64,000 nt of DNA from Chanos chanos (GCF_902362185.1 NC_044497.1:24936501-25000500), one strand, 5' to 3'; shown: positions 1 through 30,990, counted from the stretch's first letter. Program-made: numbers and translations. The notes: a model not told the origin generated them from the letters alone.

Positions 1-201
1 TGAAATATAATTCATAAACATTTAGTTTAATATTTAGGTAACTGAGATAACTGGCAGTAAAACATATAGTTTTCGATACCTTTTTAATGAGTGCGAATCA
101 GAATTTATGGAAAATTGTCAAAATTAATTCTAATATCAATTCATTATTTAAAAAATTTCCATTTATGAAACAAACTGTACTATATATAACATATCTTGTA
201 A

Positions 202-1815
<1,614 letters not shown>

Positions 1816-1935
1816 AATCTAGAACACTGTGCTTTAAATGTAAGAAGTGTGATGTGAACAAATGTTTCGTAGGTGATAGAAGTCTTACAACCAACGAAAA
1901 AATCACTCTGTATTGGACAAAAGGATGGATACACA

Positions 1936-1941
1936 AATAAA
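1936..1941 (+). terminator. Poly(A) signal of first alpha-tubulin gene
   Basis: AATAAA lies 121 bases after the TAA stop, with a T-rich stretch about 25 bases further on. This gives a short 3' UTR typical of tubulin genes. Confidence 0.7.
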
Positions 1942-1959
1942 GCTTCCTGACAAAGAATT

Positions 1960-4900
1960 CTAGGTTGCCTTTTTCTCTCGTGTCATCCTCAGAAATTTCT
2001 TGATTCTAGAGAGTTCATGAATTTGATCACGGTGTCATTCATATTATTGACAACAGCAGTATTTAGAAATAAGCAGAAGTAAATTTTCACACACATCCTC
2101 ATTTCTCACTTGCAATATTGTGTAAATGTAGGTGTTTCAAAACTCAACTAATTTGACTAATGGCATGTGGCTTTACATCAAACAAAACAGAAATGTGAAT
2201 TAACAGCACACAGTCCATGTCAGGAAGAGTTGGACTTGTAAGAGAAGAGGGGAGAGACAGGGTGGGTTGGTGGGTTGCTCAAATATTCAACATGAAAGAT
2301 AAGGGAAGTGCTGCTTGTATACTTTGAAGGAAATTGATAGGCAGGAGCACTGGGGGCTGTCAGAAAACCCATGAACTGAAATCCAATATTCAACTATTTC
2401 TGTTGAAACAGGCAGAGAAAGAAAATAAAGCAAAAAATCAGTTCTGTCCTCAACCTTGGTTTGGGAAAGAGAACTTGAAGCAGACTCTTTGAAGCCAACT
2501 GTTATAAAACCAACCTGTTTTATTGTTTTGTTTTTGTTTTTATTTTCACAGTTTATTCCAGTTAAGAGTGATATATGTTTTTATGATATTTCAAATTTCC
2601 ACTGTACAGAGATATCATGGGTTTGTGTTCCATCAGTCATATACACATATAATTACATATTTCTATAAATTACATGTTCAACTAGAAGCAGCAGCAACTT
2701 ATTATTCTCAAAGCAGGTATATTTAATATTATTCTCAAAGCTTATGGCAGTAGTTTAACCCTTGCACTGCTGGAAGTCATCTTCTCAACAACAAAAAATA
2801 TGCATATGAAAAAGAGCTCCAATAAGGGATGGAAGATCCTAAATCTTAGTCACATCTCCAATGCCTATGTGTATGACACATACAGTCTTTAATTCCAAAC
2901 TCTTCTCTAGCAAGACCTTATGAATCTGCAGATGTAGGGGAAATCTGAAGTCTCCTTATGGAGAGTTGCTAAGTCTCAGAGACAGCAAGCTTCAGATGTG
3001 ATGAATCAATCTTTATTTCGTGCAGCACGGGAGACGTACACCTCAGAGGCGAAGTGCAGTTCTCCCTCAGGTTAAGAAATACAGAACTTTTTCATACAGT
3101 AAGACAGACCTCCAAGGACATGTGTGGGGGTATACAAGATAACTTCTCTCATGGAGCACTGGACAATTGGTGTTTGCTCCAGGTGTTGCAGACACACAGA
3201 GGCCTTGTCTTATAGTAATTTGGCTAGCACAAGTCTCTATAATACTAATACTTCATCATGACAAAAGCCATGAGGCACATTTTAGTTCTAAAAGTTACAG
3301 CCATAAAGCAAAGCAATATTTTTCCCACATAGACAGCACCCAAAGTACCAGACTCCATGCACCTCATCCACAGCTCCTGAAATGATCTGGCTAAGGTGAC
3401 TCTCCTAGCAGCCCACTTCTCTCTCAACACCAAAACCCACTGCTAGTCAGCAGAGTTTACTGAAGCCACATACTGGGTTTACAACAGGGTGCCAGCACAC
3501 TTGTCTCCTGACTCAGTGACGTGGACCACTTGATGACCACTGTCACTGTTGTAGAAAGCAGAAGCCAGACTCCTGGACAAGATCTTAGAATGCAGCAGTC
3601 ATCCGCAGTCTCACAGTGTACAGTTTGTCCCTGTCAGGGTTTATGAATGGTCATTCCTCTGACCTTTCATAAACCCTGATAGAGGAGCTGCTGGGTTTTG
3701 TAGCAGTTACATTATGGTGATCACCACTGTGGCAATGAAGCATGCCTGGCTCCTCCTTAAAACACTGTCTGAGGTTGCAACTCCCCACTATCTTCTACAG
3801 GCGTGTGTGGCCCAGCAGTGGAGGGTATGGTGCACGGAAGAGACCAGATAAAAGCTCCACCATGATATGTTATACCCTTGTGCCTTGGCACGATGAAGAT
3901 GTGGCATAAAGCGCTGCTTGGTATCTTCATCGCCTTCAATGCTGAAACCCAAGTGCTGGGGCAGTGTTGTGTTAGCAGAAGTATTGTGTCTTCCTCTTTT
4001 AGAAGATATCTGACTTCCACTCAAATGAGTAAAGCATTCTAATTCAAGATTTACAGTCTTCTCCATTATGAGTCCGTGACATATTCTGTGAATTTATAAA
4101 CAGGTCTTGAACACTGCACTTGTTTTCACTGAGGCACCTTCAAAAGTGACGTTGCAGCCCACTCTAGTGGTAGCTTCTTTTTCAGTGGCATTCTCTGTGC
4201 CCACAAGATAAAATGATGGCATTAAATTTTATGAAATCGTTTCACTCAACATGCATGTCAGATTCTTGCCAACAGGTGCTGCTGACCCTGATTCGGCATG
4301 TTTGCTGATCAAAAGTTAATCAAATGTGATGATCCTATCGGGGACAGTGTCAGCTGCACATGCAGTGGTTCCGCTCAACCCAATCAAAATATAGCTCAAA
4401 ATACCTGAAGCTGGACCATGTGTGTCACAAATGTTGTATGGTATCAGTTCCACCATTGACATTAAGCACTTTGGATTACTGGGACAAAGTCTTGGATGAG
4501 ACAGCATCTGTGGATTATGTAGAGAAGGTGAGAAGGTGCAAAAGGAGTACCATCACTAATCTTGACCACAATCCCATGCAGTTCCCAATGGCAGTCAGCT
4601 TGCTTACACTGGAAGAGTGACCTCTGCTACGTGTCAGCCAGGTGCTATCACAGACACAAGGGGCAGTGGTCAGCCAATGGTGTTAGGATCTGCTGTTAAT
4701 GTACTATGGAGGGGTAGCTGTGGGTCACTCATTGTTGTCCCAAATGTTTTGGCATTGTCTCTACTCAGAACAAATGTAACACGGCGCTTGGGGGTTTGAA
4801 GCCAGACACTGCTGTACTAAGTAGAGACCGATTATGATCCAGTCAGTCAGGGTCAACTCAGTGATGGATGTTCAGCTGAGCACAGACACATCTGGCTCTG

Positions 4901-7680
4901 TACTTATGCCAGTACAGAATCTGAGGCCATCTGCACCAATCATATGCTTCATAACCCAGAAGCCAAGTTATGTGTGGACCACACTTATATAATGATGCCT
5001 GCCTTCTGATGACCAGAGGGTGTAGAATATGTAAATTTTAAGGCAAGCTGTTGATGCAGTAGGGCTAAGCTGATATGAAGCATTAAAAAGCTCTGCTGTA
5101 TACCTAGTAATCATCGAAAAGTACTCTTGGTATCTAACATTGAATTCACAAAACAGTAGCACCAGATAAACCAAGAATGAAGGATCCTGAGAATAATGTC
5201 ACTCATATGCCGACCATTATGTAAGAGCAAAAGCGTAAAAACTTTAGCATACAAGTCCTCCCCAAAAAAGTATGACACCTGTAGACATTAAGTTGTTACA
5301 GTTCCAGCTGTAGTTAAATTTGCACTACTTGTGCGTGTTGAGACCATCCTTATGTGCTCTTTAGTTGTCTTGCAGCTCTGTTCATGTTTTGACAGATAAA
5401 CCCATGTTGAGGGACATGCACAAATAAACCAAAGACCTCATATAATTTTATTCAGTAACTTCACAGCAGCAGTTCAGTGGTATCACAGTGGCCAGTGACA
5501 GCTAGATAATAACGACACAGTTTCATATTTTGCATCACTGGAAATGTAGTAACTGAATGTCTGCTATAAAATCCCTGTATCTGATATAGCATTTCTGTAG
5601 GTTTTCTAGCTTCCTTCCTCTAATCTACAGGGTTTGTTTGGATTCAACAAAAATACACCCATCCACAGAGAAATAAGGTAGATATCAATCCCACTGGTAA
5701 CAATTTAGAGAAGTGTGATTTTTTTTAGAATTTTATTATAAATATTTACTTTAAATCCCAGGCTTGGGTGTGCCCCCTTTTTCTCCAGGTAGTCTCAGAT
5801 TGCCATGATCGAAGATTCGACTTCCCTAAGCAGAACTGGGACACCACTAGGTACATGAACACAGGCTAGTACCTGTAACCAAGAACCTCAGATGAATACT
5901 TACCTTGTGTTACCTCAAGCTGAGTAGACCGCTAGTCGTCAGTCTGTTCCTCAGGGGCCCCCTTCCCTGTGCAGCCCAGCAACTGTTACACTTGATTACA
6001 CTGATCAACTAACCACCAAACCCTTTATTAGCTAAATGACCTATGATGATGATACAGTAAAACAAAGGTATGCAGGGGATGGTGGTCCTCAGAAATGGAT
6101 TGAGAGTCACTGGAACACACAACCGCTGAACCACATTAATACATATTTCAAGTGCCTTTTTAACCCTGTTATGTCACGTTTAATAGGTACGTATAGTGCT
6201 GTGTCCATCAGTAGTAAGAGTGACATTCTTTGTTGAAAACTATGACAAGGACACATCAACCAATCTTCAGGTTTCTTGCCTTGTGAACAGTGTTCTAGAC
6301 ATGTGCTTTTCGCCAAACTGGAGGTTAGCTTTCCTTTATTATTTACTTTTTATCCCATTTTCGAACAGTGTCCCTTATTGTGGAGCCATGAATACTGACT
6401 TCAGCTGAATCAAGAGGGGCCTGTAGCTTCCTGGGTGTTGCTCTAGGATTGCTTTTGAAATGACTTTCTACCTTGCTTATAGAGAGGTTTTAACAGGACA
6501 GAGACTCCTAAGTAGATTCAACAGTCTAAAATTTTTTTCCTCTTGGGGGGCATAACTCTGACTGCAGTTTGGATGAGATTCCGAACCCTGGAAATCACCA
6601 AGTAACGCCTTTTCTCATTAGGGCTTGTTGGGCATCAATGTTTTAAAAGTTTTGAAAATAATAAACAGGCACAACGACTTGAAGTAGCTCTTTTGTCTTT
6701 ACTTAGCAAAAGGTAGCGTATACAGCAAAAGCAGAGAGGAGGTCATCAGAGGCACCCAGACAGAGTCTTGATGGTGGAAGACTAGACTACAAGGTCTCAC
6801 ACACACAGATATACCCGTGAAGCCAAGGGCCTTTGACCTTGGCGCCCATAGATAATGAGAACTTTCTAATACTGTGGGGCAGGTGTGTGAGAGCTTGGTT
6901 GATAAACCAGTGCTTAAGTGAGAGAAGACGAATGCATGTCTGTAACATAAGATGAAAGAGTACGTCCACACATTCCATTCACTTAACAAGATATATACCT
7001 GTGATCGTGTTTTACCACTACACCTCCTTAAGAGACCAAAGAGGTCTGGTGACGGTCAAAGTATTCAGCTAGGCCCCACAGGCTTCAGGAATTTCTTTTG
7101 AGCATGGCATTATTGACTTGATGGTGAGGTTTTAAGTTGGTGCAAGTTAGATTGGACAGGACTTGCTCAAATCAGGCCTGATTGTCTAGTGAAGCATTCA
7201 AATGGCTGGCCCTAATTACACATTTATTTGTTTGATTTAAATCAAGAGGCAATTACATTTTCACATTGATTTTTTTTATTATTACCTTGCCCACCAAAAT
7301 AATGAAATAAGTACTGGTCTCATTTTCTCTTTCTCTGACTTCACTAACAAACTACTAGAACAGAATGTTCTCATCAAATTCAACGTCAAGAACACTCAAA
7401 AAGAGAGAAAAACAGGGTCTCTAAGGCTTTCCTAATCTCATCCCCATCTCCTTCTCTACTACACAGAAATCACCAAAATGATGCTGGATACGAAATGAAA
7501 ACCGGAGTAGCTTCCTTATACATACAATGACCGTATCTATATTTAAGCTTTCAGATTTAAGATAAACACACATAATCTCCTTTACCGTGCACCCAACAAA
7601 TTACCTATCAGTCAACCCTCTCAAAACAGAAGTTCGAGAGGTTACAAAGGAAGTTATTGTTTAAAAGTCAAAATAAGCCA
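1960..7680. other. Intergenic DNA between the two tubulin genes
   Basis: Six-frame reading gives only short open frames without recognisable domains. The stretch holds a perfect-looking hairpin near 3.63-3.68 kb (listed separately). Around 2.98-3.45 kb and 6.68-7.0 kb the texture recalls worn transposon ends, such as LTR remnants, but I could not match either to a family or find paired borders. No RNA gene was seen. Confidence 0.5.
3631..3682. repeat. 52-bp near-perfect inverted repeat (hairpin)
   Basis: Arms 3635-3653 (begins CAGGGTTTATGAA) and 3660-3678 (ends TTCATAAACCCTG) are 19 bp each with one mismatch, separated by only six bases. Pairing extends outwards for four more bases with one mismatch. 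It could be the core of a foldback element or a structured RNA; no family was recognised. Confidence 0.8.
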
Positions 7681-7689
7681 ATACTGTTC

Positions 7690-7919
7690 ATATGCCCTCC
7701 TTCTGAACCAATACAGATATGAGCAGGAAGCGCGCAGTGCCATATTTCCCCGCCTACGGGAAAACAGTATATAAAGCTCCACCCAAAGGTTTCAATCATT
7801 CTTACTTCTCACAAACGACTCATTATAGTCACCTTGTGAGACTTTGTATTTAAAAAAAAAAAAAAAAAAAAACTATAAAAATTTCTTTGCCTTCTTCCTG
7901 TCCTTGTCATACATCTAAA
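7690..7919 (+). promoter_or_regulatory. Promoter and 5' UTR of second alpha-tubulin gene
   Basis: A TATA box (TATATAAAG, 7768-7776) lies about 144 bases before the ATG. Upstream are an ACCAAT-type CCAAT box near 7700 and a GC-rich patch around 7750. The inferred start of transcription is near 7800. The leader contains a run of about 21 A residues (7852-7872) followed by pyrimidine-rich sequence. Strong TATA promoters are common for tubulin genes; the assignment is inferred from position. Confidence 0.65.
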
Positions 7920-10674
<2,755 letters not shown>

Positions 10675-10776
10675 AGTCTATTGAAGTTGTTCGTCATCTT
10701 TTATATGTTCCTTTCCATTCTGTTTGTACACTCTTCCCTGGAGTCTGAAAGCACTTTGAATGTTGCATAAATGTGA

Positions 10777-10782
10777 AATAAA
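10777..10782 (+). terminator. Poly(A) signal of second alpha-tubulin gene
   Basis: AATAAA about 100 bases after the TAG stop, followed by a T/G-rich stretch at about 10800-10840. The 3' UTR shares no clear similarity with that of the first tubulin copy. Confidence 0.75.
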
Positions 10783-10898
10783 GGTGGATTCAAACATTCA
10801 TTGTTTCATGTTCTGGTTTTTGATTTGTGTTTTTAATTGGTATCTTCCAATTGCATATTTGTACTTTTAAGAAACGGTATTGGTAAAGGGCTGACTCC

Positions 10899-11055
10899 TG
10901 GGGAGTTTTCTGGAAAGCAGGTTGAGAACTCAATAGCAGAGCCCCGTGGCTTCATTCTCCTAGCAAAACAAAGCCACAGGGCTCCTCTATTAGGAGACTT
11001 ACTACTTGCTCTGAGTTAATGAACTCTTTTACTCAACCCGCTTTCTGGAGCACCC
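10899..11055. mobile_element. Foldback MITE, copy A
   Basis: Non-coding palindromic element. The left end (GGGGAGTTTTCTGGAAAGC) matches the reverse complement of the right end (GCTTTCTGGAGCACCC). Inner arms around AGAGCCC and GGGCTCCTCTATTAGGAG pair across a short centre. Two further copies lie at 11481-11669 and 48896-49092. This is the most diverged of the three. The host enzyme family is unknown; the form recalls small foldback elements known from teleosts. Confidence 0.75.
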
Positions 11056-11480
11056 TTCTCAAACTCAATCTGAAAAGAGACCACCCCCCCACCCCCTCCC
11101 AGGGGTCAGGCTTTCTGTATTTTGTTCCACAAATGGTTAACGTTGATTAACAAGATCAACACACTCTCAGTTCAAAAAAGTTTGTGTCCTGTATTTATCC
11201 CTCAAAAAGACAAACCTCATATTTTGATCCAGACAATTTGTTTTGAGGTTAGTATTTTTAACATACAAAGGTAACAAAGAGACTACAAGAAGACTAAATA
11301 TTTATGTACTCATTTACAGTGCTATATTTGTTCTTTATTCAGTCATTGTAAGTGAACTTGAGCTGAACCAGAGCTACATTTAACAACTGCTTGTGATGCA
11401 ATCAACTTCAAATAGAGGGCACTGTTGAACCAAAAATGTATAGCACATGCATTATCTTAACAGGAAATGGTGCATACCTG

Positions 11481-11669
11481 GGGGGTGTTCCAGAAAGTGG
11501 GTTTAGTGAAAATTCTGAGTTTGCTAATTCGAAGTAGTAAACCTCGCAATAGAAGAGCCCTATGTCCTTGTTTTGCTATGAAAATGAGGCCATAGCTCTC
11601 TTCTATTAGGGGGTTTACTACTTTGAGTTAACTGAGTTTTCACTCTACTCGCTTTCTGGAATACCCACC
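11481..11669. mobile_element. Foldback MITE, copy B
   Basis: Terminal inverted repeats GGGTGTTCCAGAAAG and its partner CTTTCTGGAATACCC. Internal arms AGAAGAGCCCTATG and a matching CATAGCTCTCTTCTATTAGG fold back. It lies about 425 bp from copy A in the same intergenic gap. No coding capacity. An element of this kind would be moved by a transposase encoded elsewhere. Confidence 0.8.
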
Positions 11670-13421
11670 TGCTCTCAGGGCTTTAAAAGCTTTAAAATAC
11701 TGGAATATATCACATAAACCATTAACTTATTTGTAGATATTTTTAACATCACAACTCTGATATTTAGAATTGACAAAAGCTTGTTTAATTTGTAAAACTT
11801 TGTTTATACCATGTTGTGTTAGAATGTTTTTCTGCCAAAGTGTTGTGTAAGTTAAATTGGAAAAGAGCTTTTCTGTACTCCCAAGTGAGAATCCTGGGGA
11901 GAGACCAGTTCACCACCCTAATCTAAAATTGGGACTGGTATGAAAACTGTCATGGGAAGACCTGTCAGGGCTTCAGACAGGTGGAGTTTAAAAATATATT
12001 CTTTGTTCTCTCTAGCAGACCTAACTGAAATAAGGGATTAAACACAGTGACATTATTCTTCATTTCCATAAGGCCACATTGTGATGGTAATGTAAAAGGG
12101 ATGTGTAATGATCTTTGTGATAATAATACTGATGAATATAGATGATACTGTGATAATACTTTGAGAAACTGAGGCTAAACTGAGGTTGATGTAGTAGCGT
12201 TTTCAGTTCCCCCTTTGTTCCCTGGGTGCTACTACTGGTGGTCGAGTTAGAATGTCTTGATGTGTACAGGTGGAAGATGGTGAGTAAATGTGGTTCTGGT
12301 TGGTCCAATGACCATTTATTGTCTTACAAATTTTGCATTGCAGATAAATTATATCAAAAATAAAATAATCAATTTAACAGAAGTGGTGCACAGAAAGTCA
12401 GTGTGCGTCTCCTCCTGCACCGCATGGCACTGCACAGTCCAACTCTCTCTCAGCCGCCCCAGATGCTGTGGCTCCCAGTTCTTAAAACCTTCCCCTTAGG
12501 CTCCACCTTCAATCTCCCAGCTATCCTCAAGGGAGGGGTGGACGTTCACCTGTGTCAATGCACACACTAATAACAGCAAAGAAAAAATAAAAATCAACTC
12601 AAAACTCAATTTGGCTCCTACAGTTGAGATGCACTCAGACAGACTCAGATGCTTTAACAGTTGAGAAACAGGTTTATTTTGTTTGAAAAGTTTCGGACAA
12701 GATGAGTTATCATGAAATAAACACATTTCAGTATTGCAACAAGCATCATCAGAATTGTCACCAAGAGATGAATTATTGAATAGGTTTTAACAAAGTTCAG
12801 AAAGATACTATGGATACTACATTTTGAGGTAAGCTTAACTGGGAATACCATCTACCAAAAGTGACAAAAGCTTGAAACTTTTGAAAGAACACAGTTTACC
12901 CAACAGTTCAACCATTAACCTGACCTCCAGCTATGATCATTTGGTGTAAATCTACAGAAAACATTTAGAATATCCTTTTACCTCAGTAATAAATGTGCAT
13001 TTTGATAGTAGAACTGACTGATTACTACCTTCTCTCCTACAATGTGGTGTTCCTTCTATGTTTTCTACATCTATGCATCCTCTTTTATCAAGGTAATAAA
13101 CACTGGTGTGAAATGAACAAGCATTTGACTGAAGATTTCATTCACTGTCACACAATATGAGTACATGTATTGATGAAAAGTTTTATACTTTTGAAATGTA
13201 CAAAACACTCACTTCAAATGCGTACACATGCATCAAAAATTTTTGGATTCTAAAAAGACAGCACATTTAGATTTACTGAGTAGTATGTTGTTTTCAGAAA
13301 TTGAAAATTGTTAATTCTGTGTCTTACCTGTTCTCAATTTTTACTCTGAATTCCTAATTTTTCTGCTTTTTATGCATGTAACACAAATGCCATAAAAGAG
13401 CGAAAAGTAAATTGTCAAGTT

Positions 13422-15416
13422 TTTATTTACTGTCAGCAACACAACTTGTAACACTGACATATCCACTGAGGTGCCATTCTTTCGAACAAGTGATTCCTCT
13501 GACAGCTTAATCTGTGAAAAGACTAGAAGAGTTCTAGTGGACAGTAGTTATAAAAGGAAATTCATTCTGTGCAGAACATACACTCAGTTACAAAAGGGGT
13601 CAGATACGATTCTTTTTTTTCCTAGTGGCCTTAAACATGCTGTAGTCATATCTGAGTCAAACTGCAAAACATTACATTGAAAAACTGTTTGCAAACATTT
13701 TTTTTTCACTTTTACAAGGTCACAGCACAAAACCTATATAGTAAAACACCTTTCTCAGTTTTCCTTTAAAGATTTCCTGGTTAATTTTTTTATGTCCCAA
13801 AGTATGCAGAGTATCTTTGGGTGTCATCTACATTAGGATGCATCAGGGACATTCTTCTGGGGAAAAAACATTGCAAACAACCTAAGGCCATTTTTCATTT
13901 TTATCTTTCAATCAATGCAAGTGGTGTCTTCCTCCACTGCTTTAAGATTTCACTTCCTCCTGGACATTTCTTTGATTTCTTACCATGTAAAATTGCCACA
14001 TACATACACACATACATACATACTGAGCGAACATGAGTGTGATACAGCATCAGCACATAACCACATAATTAATTGATAAAAAAATGATCTAATTAAACAT
14101 GACCAAACAACTTTTACTGTGGACAGTTTCAGTCGTTTTTGTACAAAGAAAAGTCTTTGGTTTGTGACTCTGTGGAAGACTAGTCATTTATGGTGTCATG
14201 GTATTGAATAGTCAGCGGTGGAGCTCATTTCAGTGTTCACTGCAAGGCCCAGTGTCTCTGTCTCTTTAAGGGGAGGACCTGCTGTGGCTGGGCAGAGAAG
14301 TTAAGACGTTTTGCTCATCAAAAAAAAACAACATTTTAATAGCGCAATATTGAAGATATTGAAGAGAGATATTGAAGCTTACTTGAAAAACAGAAACAAA
14401 CTTAGTGACAACAAATATAGGATAAACAGATAGAAAAATGTAGCATTCTTGAAGGACTAACTTTTTTTTGCAAGTTGTACTTCAGCTGATGAATTGTATG
14501 TCATTATATGAACGTGTCATCTTGCAACTGATCTAAACCTCAGCTTCAACGATGAAGATAAAATTAACTTTCTGACCACTGGTTTCTTTAGGATCACATT
14601 TGTTTTGAAAGCTGAATGCTGAGTTACAGGAGATCAACCCATTTGTGATAAGGCCGTAGCTGTTTTCAGACATGTGAACAATATAAAGTCTGTAGCCCTT
14701 TTTAAACTGAAGATTATCTGTTTCACAGCTATATTCAAACCACAGTTACACTTGACACAGCACTGTGAAATCCAGCTGTGCCTCTTTGAAACTGAGAAAT
14801 GCTGAGAAATAGTCACTCACTGAACAACGTCTTCCTTAGCATTAAGACAAACACTCATGTACTGTTCCATGTCTAGATAGTACCCATCTTGAGATCAGCT
14901 AAGATGAGCTTCACTCTAACTGTTCGTCACATCCAAAGAGCCTTGGGCCTTGAGAGAGGTGTCCACGTCGGCTCATCTGGGTCATGTCCTTGTGCCTGAT
15001 AGTCCTGACTTATTGCCTATGAATACCCCCAAATCAGAAAAACATACACTGACAATAATAACATCTGATATTATTTAAGTCTGTGAATTGCACAACGGAA
15101 AAAACAAAACAAAACAAGAGACAAATTGAACACAAAAGAACTTGCATTAAATATATTTCTAGACAGTTTACTTACAACATATAAGCTCTGTTTGAGTTTG
15201 GGTTAAAATTTTAGCTACAGGTCGACTCAACTGATTTTGATCATAGACATAGTTGAGGCACTTCTTTCAGTCATATACTTTATAACATACTGCTGAAATT
15301 GCTTGTTTTAAAATGTTTAAAAGCAACTGCCACAAAATTATGAAGTTTATTGCTGTTACAAATGTGCAGTAATTTTGCACACGTATTTTTTTAATCTTAC
15401 CTAAGGCATCTTTGTC
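13422..15416 (-). other. jph2: Probable jph2 3' UTR region
   Basis: The jph2 stop codon lies at 15419-15417. Only 16 bases later, a consensus donor (CCTTAG then GTAAGATT, GT at 15400-15399) suggests an intron in the 3' UTR. A matching acceptor (TATTCATAG, exon from 15016) is present. A minus-strand AATAAA at 13427-13422 is a candidate end. No other gene is visible here. The limits are inferred. Confidence 0.4.
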
Positions 15417-28993
<13,577 letters not shown>

Positions 28994-30878
28994 TCAAAAT
29001 TGTGAAGTATTAAAAAGATGTTATTAAAATTATATCCTCGTAAACTTTTAAAATCATTATTGGTATCCTCAAAATTGCAATCCTCGTTTTTGAAGCTGTA
29101 TCATTGCTTGTAACGTAAATCTATTTCACCGCACGAAATATCCGCTCATATAAAGAGTTTTTCTCCCTGCATCAGTCAGACTGTCAAATTTGTTATGAAC
29201 TTGCGTCAAATCCAAGCGATGTAGTTGCTGAGTCTACTTAAAGTAGGGAAAATTACTTCATTTTGTTACAGGTTACACTGAGCAACGTTCCCTTATTCTC
29301 TCTCTCTCTCTCTTTTTTTATAATTTGTCAAGCCAGTGATCTTTCATGGTTTTCAGAGTGGCTCGACAGACGGCCCTGTCCCCATTCCCTGTCTCCCCTC
29401 TTTGCTATCTCCGCGCACTTGGTGCTGTTGGAAATGTTATAACAGTCCCAACAAGGCTACCAGATCCGAGCACTGTTCCAAAAATACAGCCCAATCCTTA
29501 CCCTGCAACAAGGCTCTTTTAAAAGCCGGGCCAGATCACTTGCATCTAAGGGGCTGGACGTGCGTGTTACTATACCAGGTTTAGATAAATTTGAGCTTAA
29601 CTGTTTTAGATGAATGGTTTAAACAATTAATAATAAAACATAACTCAAGGCCATAAAAATATGAGTAGGTTATGCAAATATCACTGTGCTTTTACAAACT
29701 TTTAAATTAGACAATCTTTTGCTTAGTGTCAGATAGCTCTCAGTAAGTGAGCAGAACATTGTTAACGGTAAACTGCGCGCGCGCGTGTATGTGCGGCTGG
29801 GGGTGAGTGGTTGGAGTCGTGCGTGCATTAATTTTAGTAACTTTACAGTTACGATAGCTACGGTTAGAGGTAAAAGAGTCAGTATAACTGGCCATTGCTA
29901 CTTATCACTGCCGCGATGGATTCCAACCAATTTAACAGATCCTGACAGATTTTAGAGCCGTTTACGTTTTTAATTTGTCCTGAACTCTCCTTGACGGCGA
30001 AACTATTTCGAAAATAATAAACCACTTGTACGGAACCGTTTAAGGATATTTTGTCCGTTTTAAATAAGACGAGCCGTTTCATTCTTATTTGAAACTTTTT
30101 GCTGACCCTCTCTCATACGTCAAACGCTGGCAGCTACAGTATATGTGACACGCTCACACATGTAATATAATCGGATATACAATTTCGCATATACATGCGT
30201 GTTATCTAAAGCGCACACATCTATGCAACACAAGTGCAACTCGCACAGATATCCTGTTGCATTAACACAAGCAGTCAAATGGAATACGGATGAATTAATC
30301 AAACTTGTATTAATAACTGTTCGGGCAAAGGTTGAAGGAGAACAGTGCCATCTGGTGGCAAATATTACATATTACACGTGTTGTTTCGGTTGCACCGGTC
30401 CGTAGAAATCCACCCAAAATTGCTTTAAATTTTGAAATTATCTTGAGAGCGAATTTTATACTTTTATACGGACACACAGTATTGTTTTAACATTGCATAC
30501 AATGTCATTAAAGCGGACTAAAAGTTCTTCGAGTTTGATAAAAGACATTTAAGCAATAATTTGTTAAAGACAGATATTGTATTTATCTCCATTTTTTGTT
30601 TGGATCACTTTAATAATACACCGTCTAAGACTTAAAAATAAAATGACCTTCGTTCAATATAAGGCTATGCATCGCCCCAGGACACACACATCCATAACGC
30701 ATATTAGCTGTTTGTGATTTAATAGCGATATGCTTTATCATTCATAATGTCTATAAGTGAATGTTTACCACAAGGGCATCTGATTTGTCTAGCTGTGTCT
30801 GTTCTAGTGAGGGGGTCATTCGAGATTGAGTGAGCTCGAGAGAGGTTTGAAGCCGATGTGCCGACGTTAAATCGATGA

Positions 30879-30899
30879 TGCCCTGTTCGTGGTGCTGAA
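30879..30899 (-). promoter_or_regulatory. RE1/NRSF (REST) site in gdap1l1 5' region
   Basis: On the minus strand the 21 bases read TTCAGCACC followed by ACGAACAGGGCA. Against the RE1 consensus (TTCAGCACC, then AYGGACAGCGCC) 18 of 21 positions agree, including the whole left half-site. REST silences neuronal genes in non-neural cells. gdap1l1 is a brain-expressed gene in other vertebrates, so a repressor site 123 bp before its ATG makes sense. Confidence 0.7.
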
Positions 30900-30908
30900 A
30901 TCTCCTGC

Positions 30909-30990
30909 GCGCTCTCTCTCTCTCTCTCTCTCCCCATCACTCCCTCCCTCCCTCCCTCCCTCCTCACTCACCCTCTCTCTCTCCTTCCTG
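30909..30990 (+). repeat. Pyrimidine-rich (CT/CCCT)n tract in gdap1l1 leader
   Basis: (CT)n followed by (CCCT)n and more CT, ending about 30 bases before the gdap1l1 ATG. If transcribed it makes the 5' UTR almost pure pyrimidine. Confidence 0.85.

Larger units (their letters stand above)
10783..13420. other. Intergenic DNA between tubulin and jph2
   Basis: Apart from the two MITE copies and a C-rich run near 11083, this AT-rich stretch shows only short open frames without family resemblance. An AATAAA on the minus strand (12678-12673) is one possible end for jph2 transcripts, but this is uncertain. Confidence 0.5.

Noticed and set aside
2985-3450. Stretch resembling the end of an LTR element
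   Set aside because: No matching second end, borders or coding part could be found; the impression rests on texture only. A repeat-library search would decide.
4360-4620. 86-codon frame between the tubulin genes
   Set aside because: No homologue recognised, AT-rich context, no promoter or splice signals that fit.
6680-7000. Another possible worn transposon end between the tubulin genes
   Set aside because: No paired terminus or family motif; too weak to list as an element.
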